35,183 bases of DNA, from positions 1 through 35,183 of the forward strand of contig WRAG01000024.1 of assembly GCA_009780345.1 (NCBI GenBank), written 5' to 3'. The notes beneath the pieces are model-generated. The model was not told the DNA's origin and made no database searches. It worked only from the letters and a program-made list of their open reading frames with translations. Shown here piece after piece: positions 23,904 through 30,836 of the stretch; the stretch's first letter is position 1; every line of letters begins with the position of its first letter. Position numbers and translations under genes: made by a program. Source of the DNA: Oscillospiraceae bacterium (GTDB lineage: Bacteria > Bacillota > Clostridia > Monoglobales > WRAG01).

Positions 23904-24137
23904 GTGAAATCTAAGATTAAGCAAGACGAAATTCGCATAGGTGCGAACATTCGTGAAATTAGAAAATCAAATAAAATAGGTCAAACCGAGTTAGTTCGTC
24001 AATTGCAACTTATGGGAGTAGATATGACAAGAGAAACGCTCGTCAAAATTGAGCGTGGCATACAGCACATTTACGCTATGCAGTTAAAAGGCATTAGAGA
24101 TGTATTGAATACAAGCTATGACGAGTTGCTTAAATAA
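23904..24137 (+). CDS. XRE-family transcriptional regulator
   Basis: This short DNA-binding protein has a Cro/CI helix-turn-helix: IRIGANIREIRKSNKIGQTE, then LVRQLQLMG, MTRETLVKIERG and a DVLNTSYDELLK end. Such proteins act as dimeric repressors or activators. GTG 23904 is chosen because GGTGGTGGGA lies just upstream. An ATG at 23889 would add five residues but has no ribosome site and abuts the outer operator half-site. A terminator follows at 24142-24175. Confidence 0.82.
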   Translation: MKSKIKQDEIRIGANIREIRKSNKIGQTELVRQLQLMGVDMTRETLVKIERGIQHIYAMQLKGIRDVLNTSYDELLK

Positions 24138-24177
24138 AAAACAGTTAAGATAATAAATATCTTGACTGCTTTTATTT
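24136..24177 (+). terminator. Terminator after the XRE gene
   Basis: CAGTTAAGATA (24142-24152) / TATCTTGACTG (24158-24168, one G-T pair) with a 5-base loop is followed by a T-rich tract on the plus strand. Confidence 0.8.
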
Positions 24178-24293
24178 TTTATAGTATTCTACTAAATAAC
24201 AAGGTGATTTTATCGTAAATACTGCTTGGCGTGTGCCTTGTAAACATTGATTTTATTGACTTTTGTGGAAAGTCCTATAAAACAAACCGCACC

Positions 24294-24329
24294 ATATCGC
24301 GCTTTGAGTTACTCCTCAAAGCGCGATAT
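24294..24329 (+). promoter_or_regulatory. 15-bp perfect hairpin in the lipoprotein leader
   Basis: ATATCGCGCTTTGAG (24294-24308) and its exact complement (24315-24329) close a 6-base loop, about 43 bases before the lipoprotein ATG. A weak -10 (TATAAA, 24276-24281) lies just upstream, so the hairpin would sit near the 5' end of the mRNA. There is no U-tract, which argues against termination. Confidence 0.55.
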
Positions 24330-24371
24330 TTATACCCGCGATTACTCAATTTTATAAAAGAGGTGAGCGAA

Positions 24372-24875
24372 ATGAAAAAACTTACTTGCTTATTTGCCGC
24401 ACTCATAATCGTAATCACTCTAACCGCTTGCGGCAACACAAATGAATCGGAATCAACTGATTTACCCTACGAAAACGAAGAACCGCGAAACAACGACGAC
24501 GCACAAGAAACAACATACACCATAGAGCAAATCCAAATCGCGCTGGAGCCGCAATTTAGGATAGGCAGTTGGGGCGAAGAACTTCCGCAGGTTATTTCGG
24601 TCGAAAGAGTTGAACGAGACAGAGACGGTTGGCGCCCCGAAGGCGCCGGGCCCGGTCCATATACCGTTGATTTAACGAACTCTGTGCGTTATCGAGTAAC
24701 TGTAAGATTCATACCATACCCCGAAGATTACGATTCTTGGGATTATAGCATAGCTTTCTGGGCAGAAAGCGGAGAATACCGCGTTAGACGCGACTGTGAT
24801 TTTATACTATTGGACGAGTATTATTACTTCAACGACGTAAACGGCGAACCCGAACTGGCTTTTTTGAGCTGTTGA
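24372..24875 (+). CDS. Predicted lipoprotein of unknown function
   Basis: The 167-residue protein has a type II signal peptide with the lipobox LTAC (lipidated C20), then an acidic, asparagine-rich linker (about 21-50) and a beta-rich domain of about 115 residues (IEQIQIALEPQF, then TNSVRYRVTVRF and DYSIAFWAESGEYRVRRD) ending LSC. No family recognised. It would be anchored on the outer face of the membrane. The start ATG 24372 follows GAGGTGA; upstream in-frame codons lie across the leader hairpin and are not credible. It is monocistronic between the hairpin leader and a strong terminator. Confidence 0.8.
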   Translation: MKKLTCLFAALIIVITLTACGNTNESESTDLPYENEEPRNNDDAQETTYTIEQIQIALEPQFRIGSWGEELPQVISVERVERDRDGWRPEGAGPGPYTVDLTNSVRYRVTVRFIPYPEDYDSWDYSIAFWAESGEYRVRRDCDFILLDEYYYFNDVNGEPELAFLSC

Positions 24876-24908
24876 GTGAAATAAGTTACTATAAATATTT
24901 TAAAATAT

Positions 24909-24952
24909 CAAAATAAGTCAATTATTTGAAATAATTGACTTATTTTGTTTTT
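24909..24952. terminator. Strong terminator after the lipoprotein gene
   Basis: A 17-bp perfect stem (24909-24925 / 24931-24947, AAGTCAATTAT core) with a 5-base loop is followed by GTTTTT on the plus strand. Confidence 0.85.
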
Positions 24953-25001
24953 CACGGTATAGTTCAGTTATAAAAATGAATAAATCTAAGGAGAAATAAT
25001 A

Positions 25002-25208
25002 ATGGGAAGCTATTCAAAAAAATACAAGTCACCATATGATACAAAAACATATGAAGACATAAAAAATACATATCTTTGGATTAGAGGAATTTGTGAAAAA
25101 TTAGATTTTTCTGAATTTAAATCAGAATTTCTTTATGACATTGGCGATATTACTTGTTGTTCTGATTCTTACGAAGAATTTCAAAAGGAAGCTTTTGGGC
25201 AAAAATAG
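25002..25208 (+). CDS. Small hypothetical protein, possibly frameshifted
   Basis: The 68-residue protein (SKKYKSPYDTKTYEDIKNTY start, then DFSEFKSEFLYDIGD and SYEEFQKEAFGQK) has no family I recognise. The start ATG 25002 has AAGGAG well placed. It stops at TAG 25206, right after an A5 run (25201-25205). The -1 frame there continues for about 30 codons to a TGA at 25298-25300, with a hydrophobic stretch (LWQKIISLISRLFCG), so the native protein may be about 100 residues. Codon use and high AT content match the accessory region. Confidence 0.6.
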   Translation: MGSYSKKYKSPYDTKTYEDIKNTYLWIRGICEKLDFSEFKSEFLYDIGDITCCSDSYEEFQKEAFGQK

Positions 25209-25323
25209 GTGGTAGCAATAACACAATCACTAAAAAAGAAAATCTTTGGCAAAAAATAATTTCGTTAATATCACGTCTATTTTGTGGTAGCTCAATTTGA
25301 TTGTACGCTTATAACAAAACACC

Positions 25324-25360
25324 AAAAACCCTTCTGACACATCGTGTCAAAAGGGTTTTT
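25324..25360. terminator. Bidirectional terminator at the accessory/core junction
   Basis: AAAAACCCTT (25324-25333) / AAGGGTTTTT (25351-25360), with inner GACAC/GTGTC, lies between the small hypothetical gene (plus) and the G5/3D gene (minus). Confidence 0.85.
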
Positions 25361-25373
25361 GATTACATATCTC

Positions 25374-26441
25374 CTACCTTACATCATCTATGATATACAC
25401 TTTCGCGCGGCGGCGACCGAACGAAAGCGCCTCCGTCCTCGTACACATAAACAAATCAACTTTATATCCTCGAATCGCGCCGCCCGTATCGCCCGCAATC
25501 GCAAATCCGTAAGTCCACGTCCCATAAGGACAAGTAATATACATTCTTGTTCCCATCGGTATAACCCGCGGGTCTGTCGCGACAACGCCGCGCCGCGCAA
25601 CCGTGCCCGTCGCTGTAATTGGCAAAGGTCTGTTCCCCCTGATTGTCGGGTCATACGCCGTCGCTTCCGCAATAAACGAGCGAGAATAGGTAAACCCGTA
25701 CGCTCTCGATTGTTGCCGCCATCTCGTGGTGGGCGACACAAAACCTTGCGTCCCCACTTCTCGAAGCGCGAACTCAGGATAACTCAACATTTGCTCATAT
25801 AAAACCGTGCGGCGATATTCAACTCCATCACGATACTCAATGCGGTATTGCCTACGCGCCTGCCCGCTTCGCCCGCCTATCACGAATCGATACGCACCGG
25901 CAGGCATTAAATTATTATCCTTCTCAAAAAGCCGGTAAGGAATTTTAACTTCCGCTTCAACATACCTGTACCCCGTTCTTATAAGCGTAATTTCCGCCGG
26001 CAGTTCAATGGGCTCATACGCCCACGGATATATGATATAATTCGAGCTTACATCAAACCCAAGCTGATCCAAAATGGCAATCGGCGTAGTCATACTTGTG
26101 AAAAGCTGCCGCGTTTCGCCGTATGCAGTAATGGTAACCGGCGGATTGCGGAAAATTTCAATAACCATGTTATCCAAAAGCCTGCTATCCAGCGGAACAC
26201 TTACCTCATCTCCAAGATTCAGCGTTATATCATTTTGCATTAGAACGCCGTTTACCGTCGCGCTGCTTATTGCGCCGCTAAACACTTCTTCTCCGTTGTC
26301 GATTAGTGTAACCGATCGCTGAAACGGACCCGCCGCGCTGTATACAGTCACCGCCATAATTAAGGTAAGTCCAACAACAATCGCCGTAATTCTAAGCGGT
26401 ATCTTTCTCTTTTGTAACATCTTTTTTAGATTTGTACTCAA
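25374..26441 (-). CDS. YabE-like protein with DUF348, G5 and 3D domains
   Basis: The 355-residue protein has an N-terminal membrane anchor or signal (17-36), DUF348-type ubiquitin-like segments (about 42-75 and 103-135), a G5 region (about 150-232) and a C-terminal 3D domain (about 256-352). The 3D domain shows ATAYDPT, TATGTVARRG, VIPMGTRMYI and AGDTGGAIRGYKVDLF with its conserved aspartates. 3D domains occur in lytic transglycosylase-like wall enzymes (MltA/Rpf-like), so it probably remodels peptidoglycan at the surface. The start is TTG 26441, with GAGGTGA five bases away. Single gene, followed by a terminator. Confidence 0.87.
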   Translation of the reverse strand: MSTNLKKMLQKRKIPLRITAIVVGLTLIMAVTVYSAAGPFQRSVTLIDNGEEVFSGAISSATVNGVLMQNDITLNLGDEVSVPLDSRLLDNMVIEIFRNPPVTITAYGETRQLFTSMTTPIAILDQLGFDVSSNYIIYPWAYEPIELPAEITLIRTGYRYVEAEVKIPYRLFEKDNNLMPAGAYRFVIGGRSGQARRQYRIEYRDGVEYRRTVLYEQMLSYPEFALREVGTQGFVSPTTRWRQQSRAYGFTYSRSFIAEATAYDPTIRGNRPLPITATGTVARRGVVATDPRVIPMGTRMYITCPYGTWTYGFAIAGDTGGAIRGYKVDLFMCTRTEALSFGRRRAKVYIIDDVR

Positions 26442-26690
26442 ACAATCACCTCGCCTAATATAATATCACCACAACATCTAGAAGTCAAACCGCTTTTGCT
26501 ACCATATTTTGGGGTTAACTCTAATCTCGCCGCTCACACAATGATAAACAATGTATTTTTTATATGTTTTCACGCTATGCTCTCATATACTCCCGCATGC
26601 TCCCTAATCCTCAGGTGTGGCAATTCGACATTTGCTTTTTCCACGCACATCTTAGGCATTATTTACATAATATATTTTGGAGGTGAAAAA

Positions 26691-27155
26691 ATGACGTTAT
26701 TTTACGACGCAATTGCTTATATCAGTGGGAGTTCCATCGCGCCGCGCCTTAGGGGAACCGTGAAATTCAAGAGCCAAGACGGCGGAACATGGGTGTACGC
26801 GGACATATCAGGTTTGCCGCCGTTTAGTCCGGCGGCAGACGGTAAACCGCAGATCTCTCCCTTCGGATTTCATATACATGACGGGAATCAATGCGGCGAT
26901 AATACAGGTGACAATCCGTTCCAAAGCGCCGGAGGGCACTGGAACCCGGACGGACAGTTGCACGGTAATCACGCAGGCGATTTTCCGGTGCTAATCGCAA
27001 GCCATGGTTTGGCGAAACTTGCGTTTTTCACCGACAGATTTACACCGGAAGACATTATCGGACACACCGTAATCATACACCAATCTCCCGACGATTACAG
27101 AACGCAACCATCCGGCGACAGCGGCTTACGCATCGGCTGCGGAGTGATTATGTGA
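26691..27155 (+). CDS. sodC: Cu/Zn superoxide dismutase, no signal peptide
   Basis: The enzyme dismutates superoxide to oxygen and peroxide. The 154-residue protein keeps the complete metal site: copper ligands H61, H63, H83 and H130, zinc ligands H83, H91, H94 and D97, the disulfide cysteines C68 and C150, and the active-site arginine R147. The start ATG 26691 has a perfect GGAGGTG upstream. No signal peptide is visible, unlike most bacterial SodC, so it is predicted to be cytoplasmic or packaged without Sec export. It is the only plus-strand gene among leftward sporulation-related genes and is followed by two hairpins. Confidence 0.9.
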   Translation: MTLFYDAIAYISGSSIAPRLRGTVKFKSQDGGTWVYADISGLPPFSPAADGKPQISPFGFHIHDGNQCGDNTGDNPFQSAGGHWNPDGQLHGNHAGDFPVLIASHGLAKLAFFTDRFTPEDIIGHTVIIHQSPDDYRTQPSGDSGLRIGCGVIM

Positions 27156-27156
27156 G

Positions 27157-27212
27157 TTGCGCCCGAAGGGCGCAAAAAAGCCTTGTATCATATAATGATA
27201 CAAGGCTTTTTT
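27157..27212. terminator. Tandem hairpins between sodC and spo0A
   Basis: TTGCGCCC (27157-27164) / GGGCGCAA (27168-27175) is immediately followed by an 18-bp stem (27174-27191 / 27195-27212, GCCTTGTATCAT core) flanked by A6 and T6. The second ends both convergent transcripts; the first is a member of the dispersed GCGCC palindrome family. Confidence 0.88.
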
Positions 27213-27223
27213 AATTCAAACCG

Positions 27224-28021
27224 CTACGCCGTCTTCAACTGTAACCGCAGCTTATCCGCAATCATTGCGATAAACTCTGAATTCGTAGGCTTTCCCTTAG
27301 AATTCGCAATCGTATATCCGAAAAACGAATTAAGAACGTCGGTATCACCTCTGTCCCACGCGACCTCAATCGCGTGCCGAATCGCCCGCTCTACTCTCGA
27401 CGACGTGGTGTTATACTTTTTCGCAACGTTAGGATACAGCTTTTTAGTAATGGAATTTATAATCTCCAAATTTTCAACAACCATCATAATCGCATGGCGC
27501 AAGTATTGATACCCCTTAATATGCGCGGGAATTCCAACCTCGTGAATAATTTGAGTAACCAAAATTTCAATATCGATGCTCTCAACAACATCCATCGCCT
27601 GCGGCGCGCCCGCCAAGTTCGAAACATTTGTATACCGCTCGTTATTGATAGATTTAATCCTGTCCGACAAGTTTTGAAAATCAATCGGCTTAATCATAAA
27701 ATATTCCGCGCCAAGCGTGATACACTCGCGGGCAACCGTGTCTTTATTGATTGAAGTGATAACTATAAACAAAGGCGCTCTCCTGTCATTTTTCGATTTT
27801 TCCAAAATCGCCAAACCGTCAAGCCCCGGCAAAACAACATCCATAATAACCACGTCGGGCTCGTTTATTTTAATGTTATCCAATGCCTCCGCTCCGTCGC
27901 TGCAAGTATTCACCACCTCGATACCGTCCTGATAATTCAGAAATTCCCCCAAAGTGCCGGAATACCCCTCGTCAACATCCACAATCATCACCTTGATGTT
28001 CTTAGAACCGCTTTTCGTCAT
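27224..28021 (-). CDS. spo0A: Sporulation master regulator Spo0A
   Basis: This response regulator, when phosphorylated, switches on sporulation by binding 0A boxes. The 265-residue protein has a receiver domain (about 9-125) with the phosphoacceptor D61 in [12 protein letters not shown] and the lysine of MIKPID. The hallmark Spo0A DNA-binding domain (about 150-262) includes the recognition helix region [16 protein letters not shown]. The acidic pocket is unusual: the Asp-Asp pair is D15-V16-D17 ([10 protein letters not shown]). The start ATG 28021 follows GAGAGGAG. It lies downstream of spoIVB on the same strand, the usual order in Firmicutes, with its own promoter. Confidence 0.96.
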   Translation of the reverse strand: MTKSGSKNIKVMIVDVDEGYSGTLGEFLNYQDGIEVVNTCSDGAEALDNIKINEPDVVIMDVVLPGLDGLAILEKSKNDRRAPLFIVITSINKDTVARECITLGAEYFMIKPIDFQNLSDRIKSINNERYTNVSNLAGAPQAMDVVESIDIEILVTQIIHEVGIPAHIKGYQYLRHAIMMVVENLEIINSITKKLYPNVAKKYNTTSSRVERAIRHAIEVAWDRGDTDVLNSFFGYTIANSKGKPTNSEFIAMIADKLRLQLKTA

Positions 28022-28073
28022 GATTCTTCTCCTCTCTCTTTCGTTTTTACAGTATTTACCATTTACAATTCAT

Positions 28074-28102
28074 ATTGTAAATCAATCTCCAAAATTTGTC
28101 AA
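28074..28102 (-). promoter_or_regulatory. spo0A vegetative-type promoter
   Basis: On the minus strand a perfect TTGACA (28102-28097) and TACAAT (28079-28074) are 17 bases apart, about 53 bases upstream of the spo0A ATG. No clear sigma-H site or 0A box (TGTCGAA) was seen in the 256-base spacer. Confidence 0.75.
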
Positions 28103-28260
28103 TAGTTTTTTCGAAAAAATTTCAATATATAGCAAAAAAATATTAATTACAACTACAGCATACACAATATGTAGTATTTTGGCGGTTCCAATTTTCAGCA
28201 AAAAAATTCAAAAAATCACATATGCTACACAAATTCAACAGATAAACTGCCAAAATTCCC

Positions 28261-28290
28261 CTACACAAGATAAAGTATTATCTTGTGTAG
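28261..28290. terminator. Hairpin overlapping the end of spoIVB
   Basis: A 13-bp perfect stem CTACACAAGATAA (28261-28273) / TTATCTTGTGTAG (28278-28290) has an AGTA loop. The spoIVB stop codon (28278-28280) is in the stem. The T-run on the minus strand is weak, so termination may be partial and allow read-through to spo0A. Confidence 0.65.
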
Positions 28291-29381
28291 GCACTATCCA
28301 ACATCGACTCAATCGAAATTCCGTACCCGCGCGTCGGATCGTTCACGAACACATGCGTAACCGCGCCGACAATATTATCATTCTGAATGATCGGGCTTCC
28401 GCTCATCCCCTGAACAATGCCGCCAACTCTTGATAGCAGGTACTCATCTGTAATCCGAATAACCATCTCTTTCGTGTTATCCGACGTGTTTCGCATAATT
28501 CTTTGTATCTCGATATCGAATTTCTCAACCCTTACACTTTCAATATTCGACAAAATTTGCGCATTTCCTACCCGAATTTCAGATTTTTGCGCAACCGACA
28601 TTTCCCGCGCGTCATCAAGATCCAACATTTCCTTATCCAACGTCCCGTAAAGCCCTTGCTCGTTGTTAATTTTGATTTCTCCGATTTGCCTGTCCCGTTC
28701 GAGAAAAATTCCTCTAAGCTCGCCGATTTGCCCTCGTTCGCTCGGGCGAACCGAAACAACGGTGGAATTTAAAATACTTCCGCCCGCAATGTTAACCGGC
28801 GCGCCACCTTTGCCGGTAATTCCATGCCCAAGCGCGCCGAACGTGCTGTTTTCCGGGTCATAAAATGTAAGCGTCCCGATTCCCGACGTCGAATCCTTAA
28901 CCCACGCGGCAATTCTAAAATCGCCGGAGTCACGACACATTTCCGGCGCAATCGTTAGGTTCAGCGTTTCGTCACCCCGCATTACCTCAACTTCAAGCGG
29001 TTCGGAATCGTCCGCATCGCTATCGTTGATAATTTCATTAATTTCTTCGACGCTTTGAACTTCCTCGCCGTTAATTCTGACAATATTATCGCCGGGCTTT
29101 ATTCCCGCGTCCCTTGCGGGCGCGCGCGTTTGATTGCCGGCTGTAACCATGTCTGAAACTTCAACTACCAAAAGTCCTTCCATATTAATATCCACGCCAA
29201 TTGCGGTTCCGAGCGGAATTACCACTCTCCGCTCCTCTGCCGACACGGCAATCGTTTCACTCGAATAAATATCGGCGGGTTGGAACACACTAATATCGAC
29301 AAACGCGTAAATCAGGCTAAATGCCGGCGTTAGAATCACTAAAATAAGTAAAAAACTGAAATTTCGTTTAAAATTCCACAT
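28278..29381 (-). CDS. spoIVB: Stage IV sporulation peptidase SpoIVB
   Basis: This PDZ-containing serine peptidase (S55 family) is secreted from the forespore and triggers pro-sigma-K processing. The 367-residue protein has a membrane anchor (8-28), a PDZ domain (about 70-145, with AGIKPGDNIVRINGEEV) and the S55 domain. Catalytic candidates are H186 in GALGHGI and S327 in QGMSGSPI, with D312 in RITDEYLL. The start ATG 29381 has AAGGA ten bases upstream; an in-frame GTG at 29390 is too close to that site. It is encoded just before spo0A, as in Bacillus and Clostridium. Confidence 0.95.
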   Translation of the reverse strand: MWNFKRNFSFLLILVILTPAFSLIYAFVDISVFQPADIYSSETIAVSAEERRVVIPLGTAIGVDINMEGLLVVEVSDMVTAGNQTRAPARDAGIKPGDNIVRINGEEVQSVEEINEIINDSDADDSEPLEVEVMRGDETLNLTIAPEMCRDSGDFRIAAWVKDSTSGIGTLTFYDPENSTFGALGHGITGKGGAPVNIAGGSILNSTVVSVRPSERGQIGELRGIFLERDRQIGEIKINNEQGLYGTLDKEMLDLDDAREMSVAQKSEIRVGNAQILSNIESVRVEKFDIEIQRIMRNTSDNTKEMVIRITDEYLLSRVGGIVQGMSGSPIIQNDNIVGAVTHVFVNDPTRGYGISIESMLDSAYTR

Positions 29382-29463
29382 CGCAGTCACGTCCTTGATT
29401 AATTTTCTCTTATTAAATTAACCAAATCGAGCGAAATTAATTCTGAGAATTAAAGGGATACAA

Positions 29464-29494
29464 AAACAGCCCACATCGTAGACGTGGGCTGTTT
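29464..29494. terminator. Terminator after argJ
   Basis: AAACAGCCCAC (29464-29474) / GTGGGCTGTTT (29484-29494) with a 9-base loop lies 24 bases past the argJ stop on the minus strand and is followed by a T-run there. Confidence 0.85.
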
Positions 29495-29518
29495 GAAAAA
29501 TATTGAAAACATTAATAA

Positions 29519-30733
29519 TCAAGTACGATAGTCGCCGTTAATTTTAACATAATCATACGAAAGGTCGCAGCCCCAAGCGGTTGCGCCGTAATCTCCTTGA
29601 TTAAGCGCGATGTCGATTATCACTTCGTCGCATTGCAGGATTGATAGCGCATCTTCTTCGCTAAACGCCACGCCCGCGCCGTTTTGGCATACCAAAACCG
29701 AGCCCGCCACCGACTTGATTGCGACATCTATCGAATTCACGTCTAAACGCGCGCCGGCGTAACCGATTGCGCACAAAATCCGCCCCCAATTGGCGTCGTT
29801 GCCGAACATCGCGGTTTTCACCAACGGTGAATTGATAACGCTATCCGCCACCAATTCGGCGGATTTCACATCCGGCGCGCCGCTAACTACGCACTCAATC
29901 AGCTTTGTCGCGCCTTCTCCGTCTTTCGCGAGCATTTTCGCCAAAGCAACGCAAACGCCCTTCAACGCTTCTTCAAACTGCTCGTACGCCGCAGTTTTGG
30001 GCGAAATTTTCACTCCGCTTTTGCCGTTCGCCATAATGGTAAGCGTATCGTTTGTGGAAGTGTCGCCGTCCACACTTACGCGGTTAAAGCTAATATCCGC
30101 CGCGTTTTTGAGAATGGACGCAAGCACATCGGACTCCGCTTTCGCATCGGTGGTCAAAAATCCCAGCATCGTCGCCATATTTGGGTTAATCATGCCGCTT
30201 CCCTTAGCGATTCCGCCGATTTTAACGGGCGTTCCGTCGATTTCGATTTCAACCGCAACCTCTTTCGCAAATGTATCCGTCGTCATAATCGCCTCCGCCG
30301 CGGACGCGCCGCCCGAAGTTGACAGTTCGCTTACAAGCGCGGGAATTCCCGCCCGAATCGGCTCTAAGTCAAGCGGCTGACCGATAACGCCGGTTGACGC
30401 GACCAAAACGTCGCTCGCCGAAATGTTCAGCGCGCTCGCGGTAAGCTCGCACATGGCAAACGCCTTTTCCATGCCGTCGGCGTTGCAAGTGTTGGCGTTT
30501 CCGCTGTTGCAAACTACGGCGGTCGCTTTGCCGTTTTGCAGATTCTGCTGCGTCACGTAAATCGGCGCGGCTTTCACCAAATTTTGAGTGTATACCGCCG
30601 CAGCGTTCGCCGGAACGTCGGACACGATAAGTGCCAAATCCTTTTTGGTTTTCCCTTTTCTAATGCCGCAATGAACTCCCGCCGCTTTAAATCCTGTCGG
30701 CGCGCATACGCCTCCGTCTATAAATTTTAACAT
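29519..30733 (-). CDS. argJ: Ornithine acetyltransferase / N-acetylglutamate synthase
   Basis: ArgJ transfers the acetyl group from N-acetylornithine to glutamate, recycling it in arginine synthesis; bifunctional forms also use acetyl-CoA. The 404-residue precursor shows the self-cleavage site NMATMLG, with the N-terminal nucleophile T188 created between A187 and T188, the GTPVKIGGIAKGSGMINPN segment before it, and a C-terminal GDYGATAWGCDLSYDYVKIN. The start ATG 30733 follows AAGGAG. No other arg gene is present in the window, so argJ stands alone here, between pcrA upstream and spoIVB downstream. Confidence 0.95.
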   Translation of the reverse strand: MLKFIDGGVCAPTGFKAAGVHCGIRKGKTKKDLALIVSDVPANAAAVYTQNLVKAAPIYVTQQNLQNGKATAVVCNSGNANTCNADGMEKAFAMCELTASALNISASDVLVASTGVIGQPLDLEPIRAGIPALVSELSTSGGASAAEAIMTTDTFAKEVAVEIEIDGTPVKIGGIAKGSGMINPNMATMLGFLTTDAKAESDVLASILKNAADISFNRVSVDGDTSTNDTLTIMANGKSGVKISPKTAAYEQFEEALKGVCVALAKMLAKDGEGATKLIECVVSGAPDVKSAELVADSVINSPLVKTAMFGNDANWGRILCAIGYAGARLDVNSIDVAIKSVAGSVLVCQNGAGVAFSEEDALSILQCDEVIIDIALNQGDYGATAWGCDLSYDYVKINGDYRT

Positions 30734-30762
30734 AAGTTTTTGCTCCTTTTCGAACTATGTAG

Positions 30763-30832
30763 TTTTACATAATTTTACCATATTACAGTTTGTCATAATT
30801 ATGTAAACTTCACCCAATTATTATGTAAACTT
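30763..30832. promoter_or_regulatory. Three copies of an ATTATGTAAA-type motif upstream of argJ
   Basis: AATTATGTAAACTT (30797-30810) and ATTATGTAAACTT (30820-30832) are direct repeats 22 bases apart, about two helical turns. TTTTACATAATT (30763-30774) is an inverted copy. They fill the 103-base pcrA-argJ spacer and may be operators, for instance for an arginine regulator; they do not clearly match the B. subtilis ARG box. Confidence 0.45.
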
Positions 30833-30836
30833 TTCG

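Noticed and set aside
16379-25360. tRNA-Leu as attachment site with a duplicated 3' end at the right end of the element
   Set aside because: I looked for a second copy of the tRNA 3' segment near 21.5-25.3 kb and found none; TnpX-like recombinases also do not normally use tRNA genes.
28022-28277. 0A boxes or a sigma-H promoter upstream of spo0A
   Set aside because: No TGTCGAA-type box or clear sigma-H pattern was found by eye; only a sigma-A-type promoter is supported.
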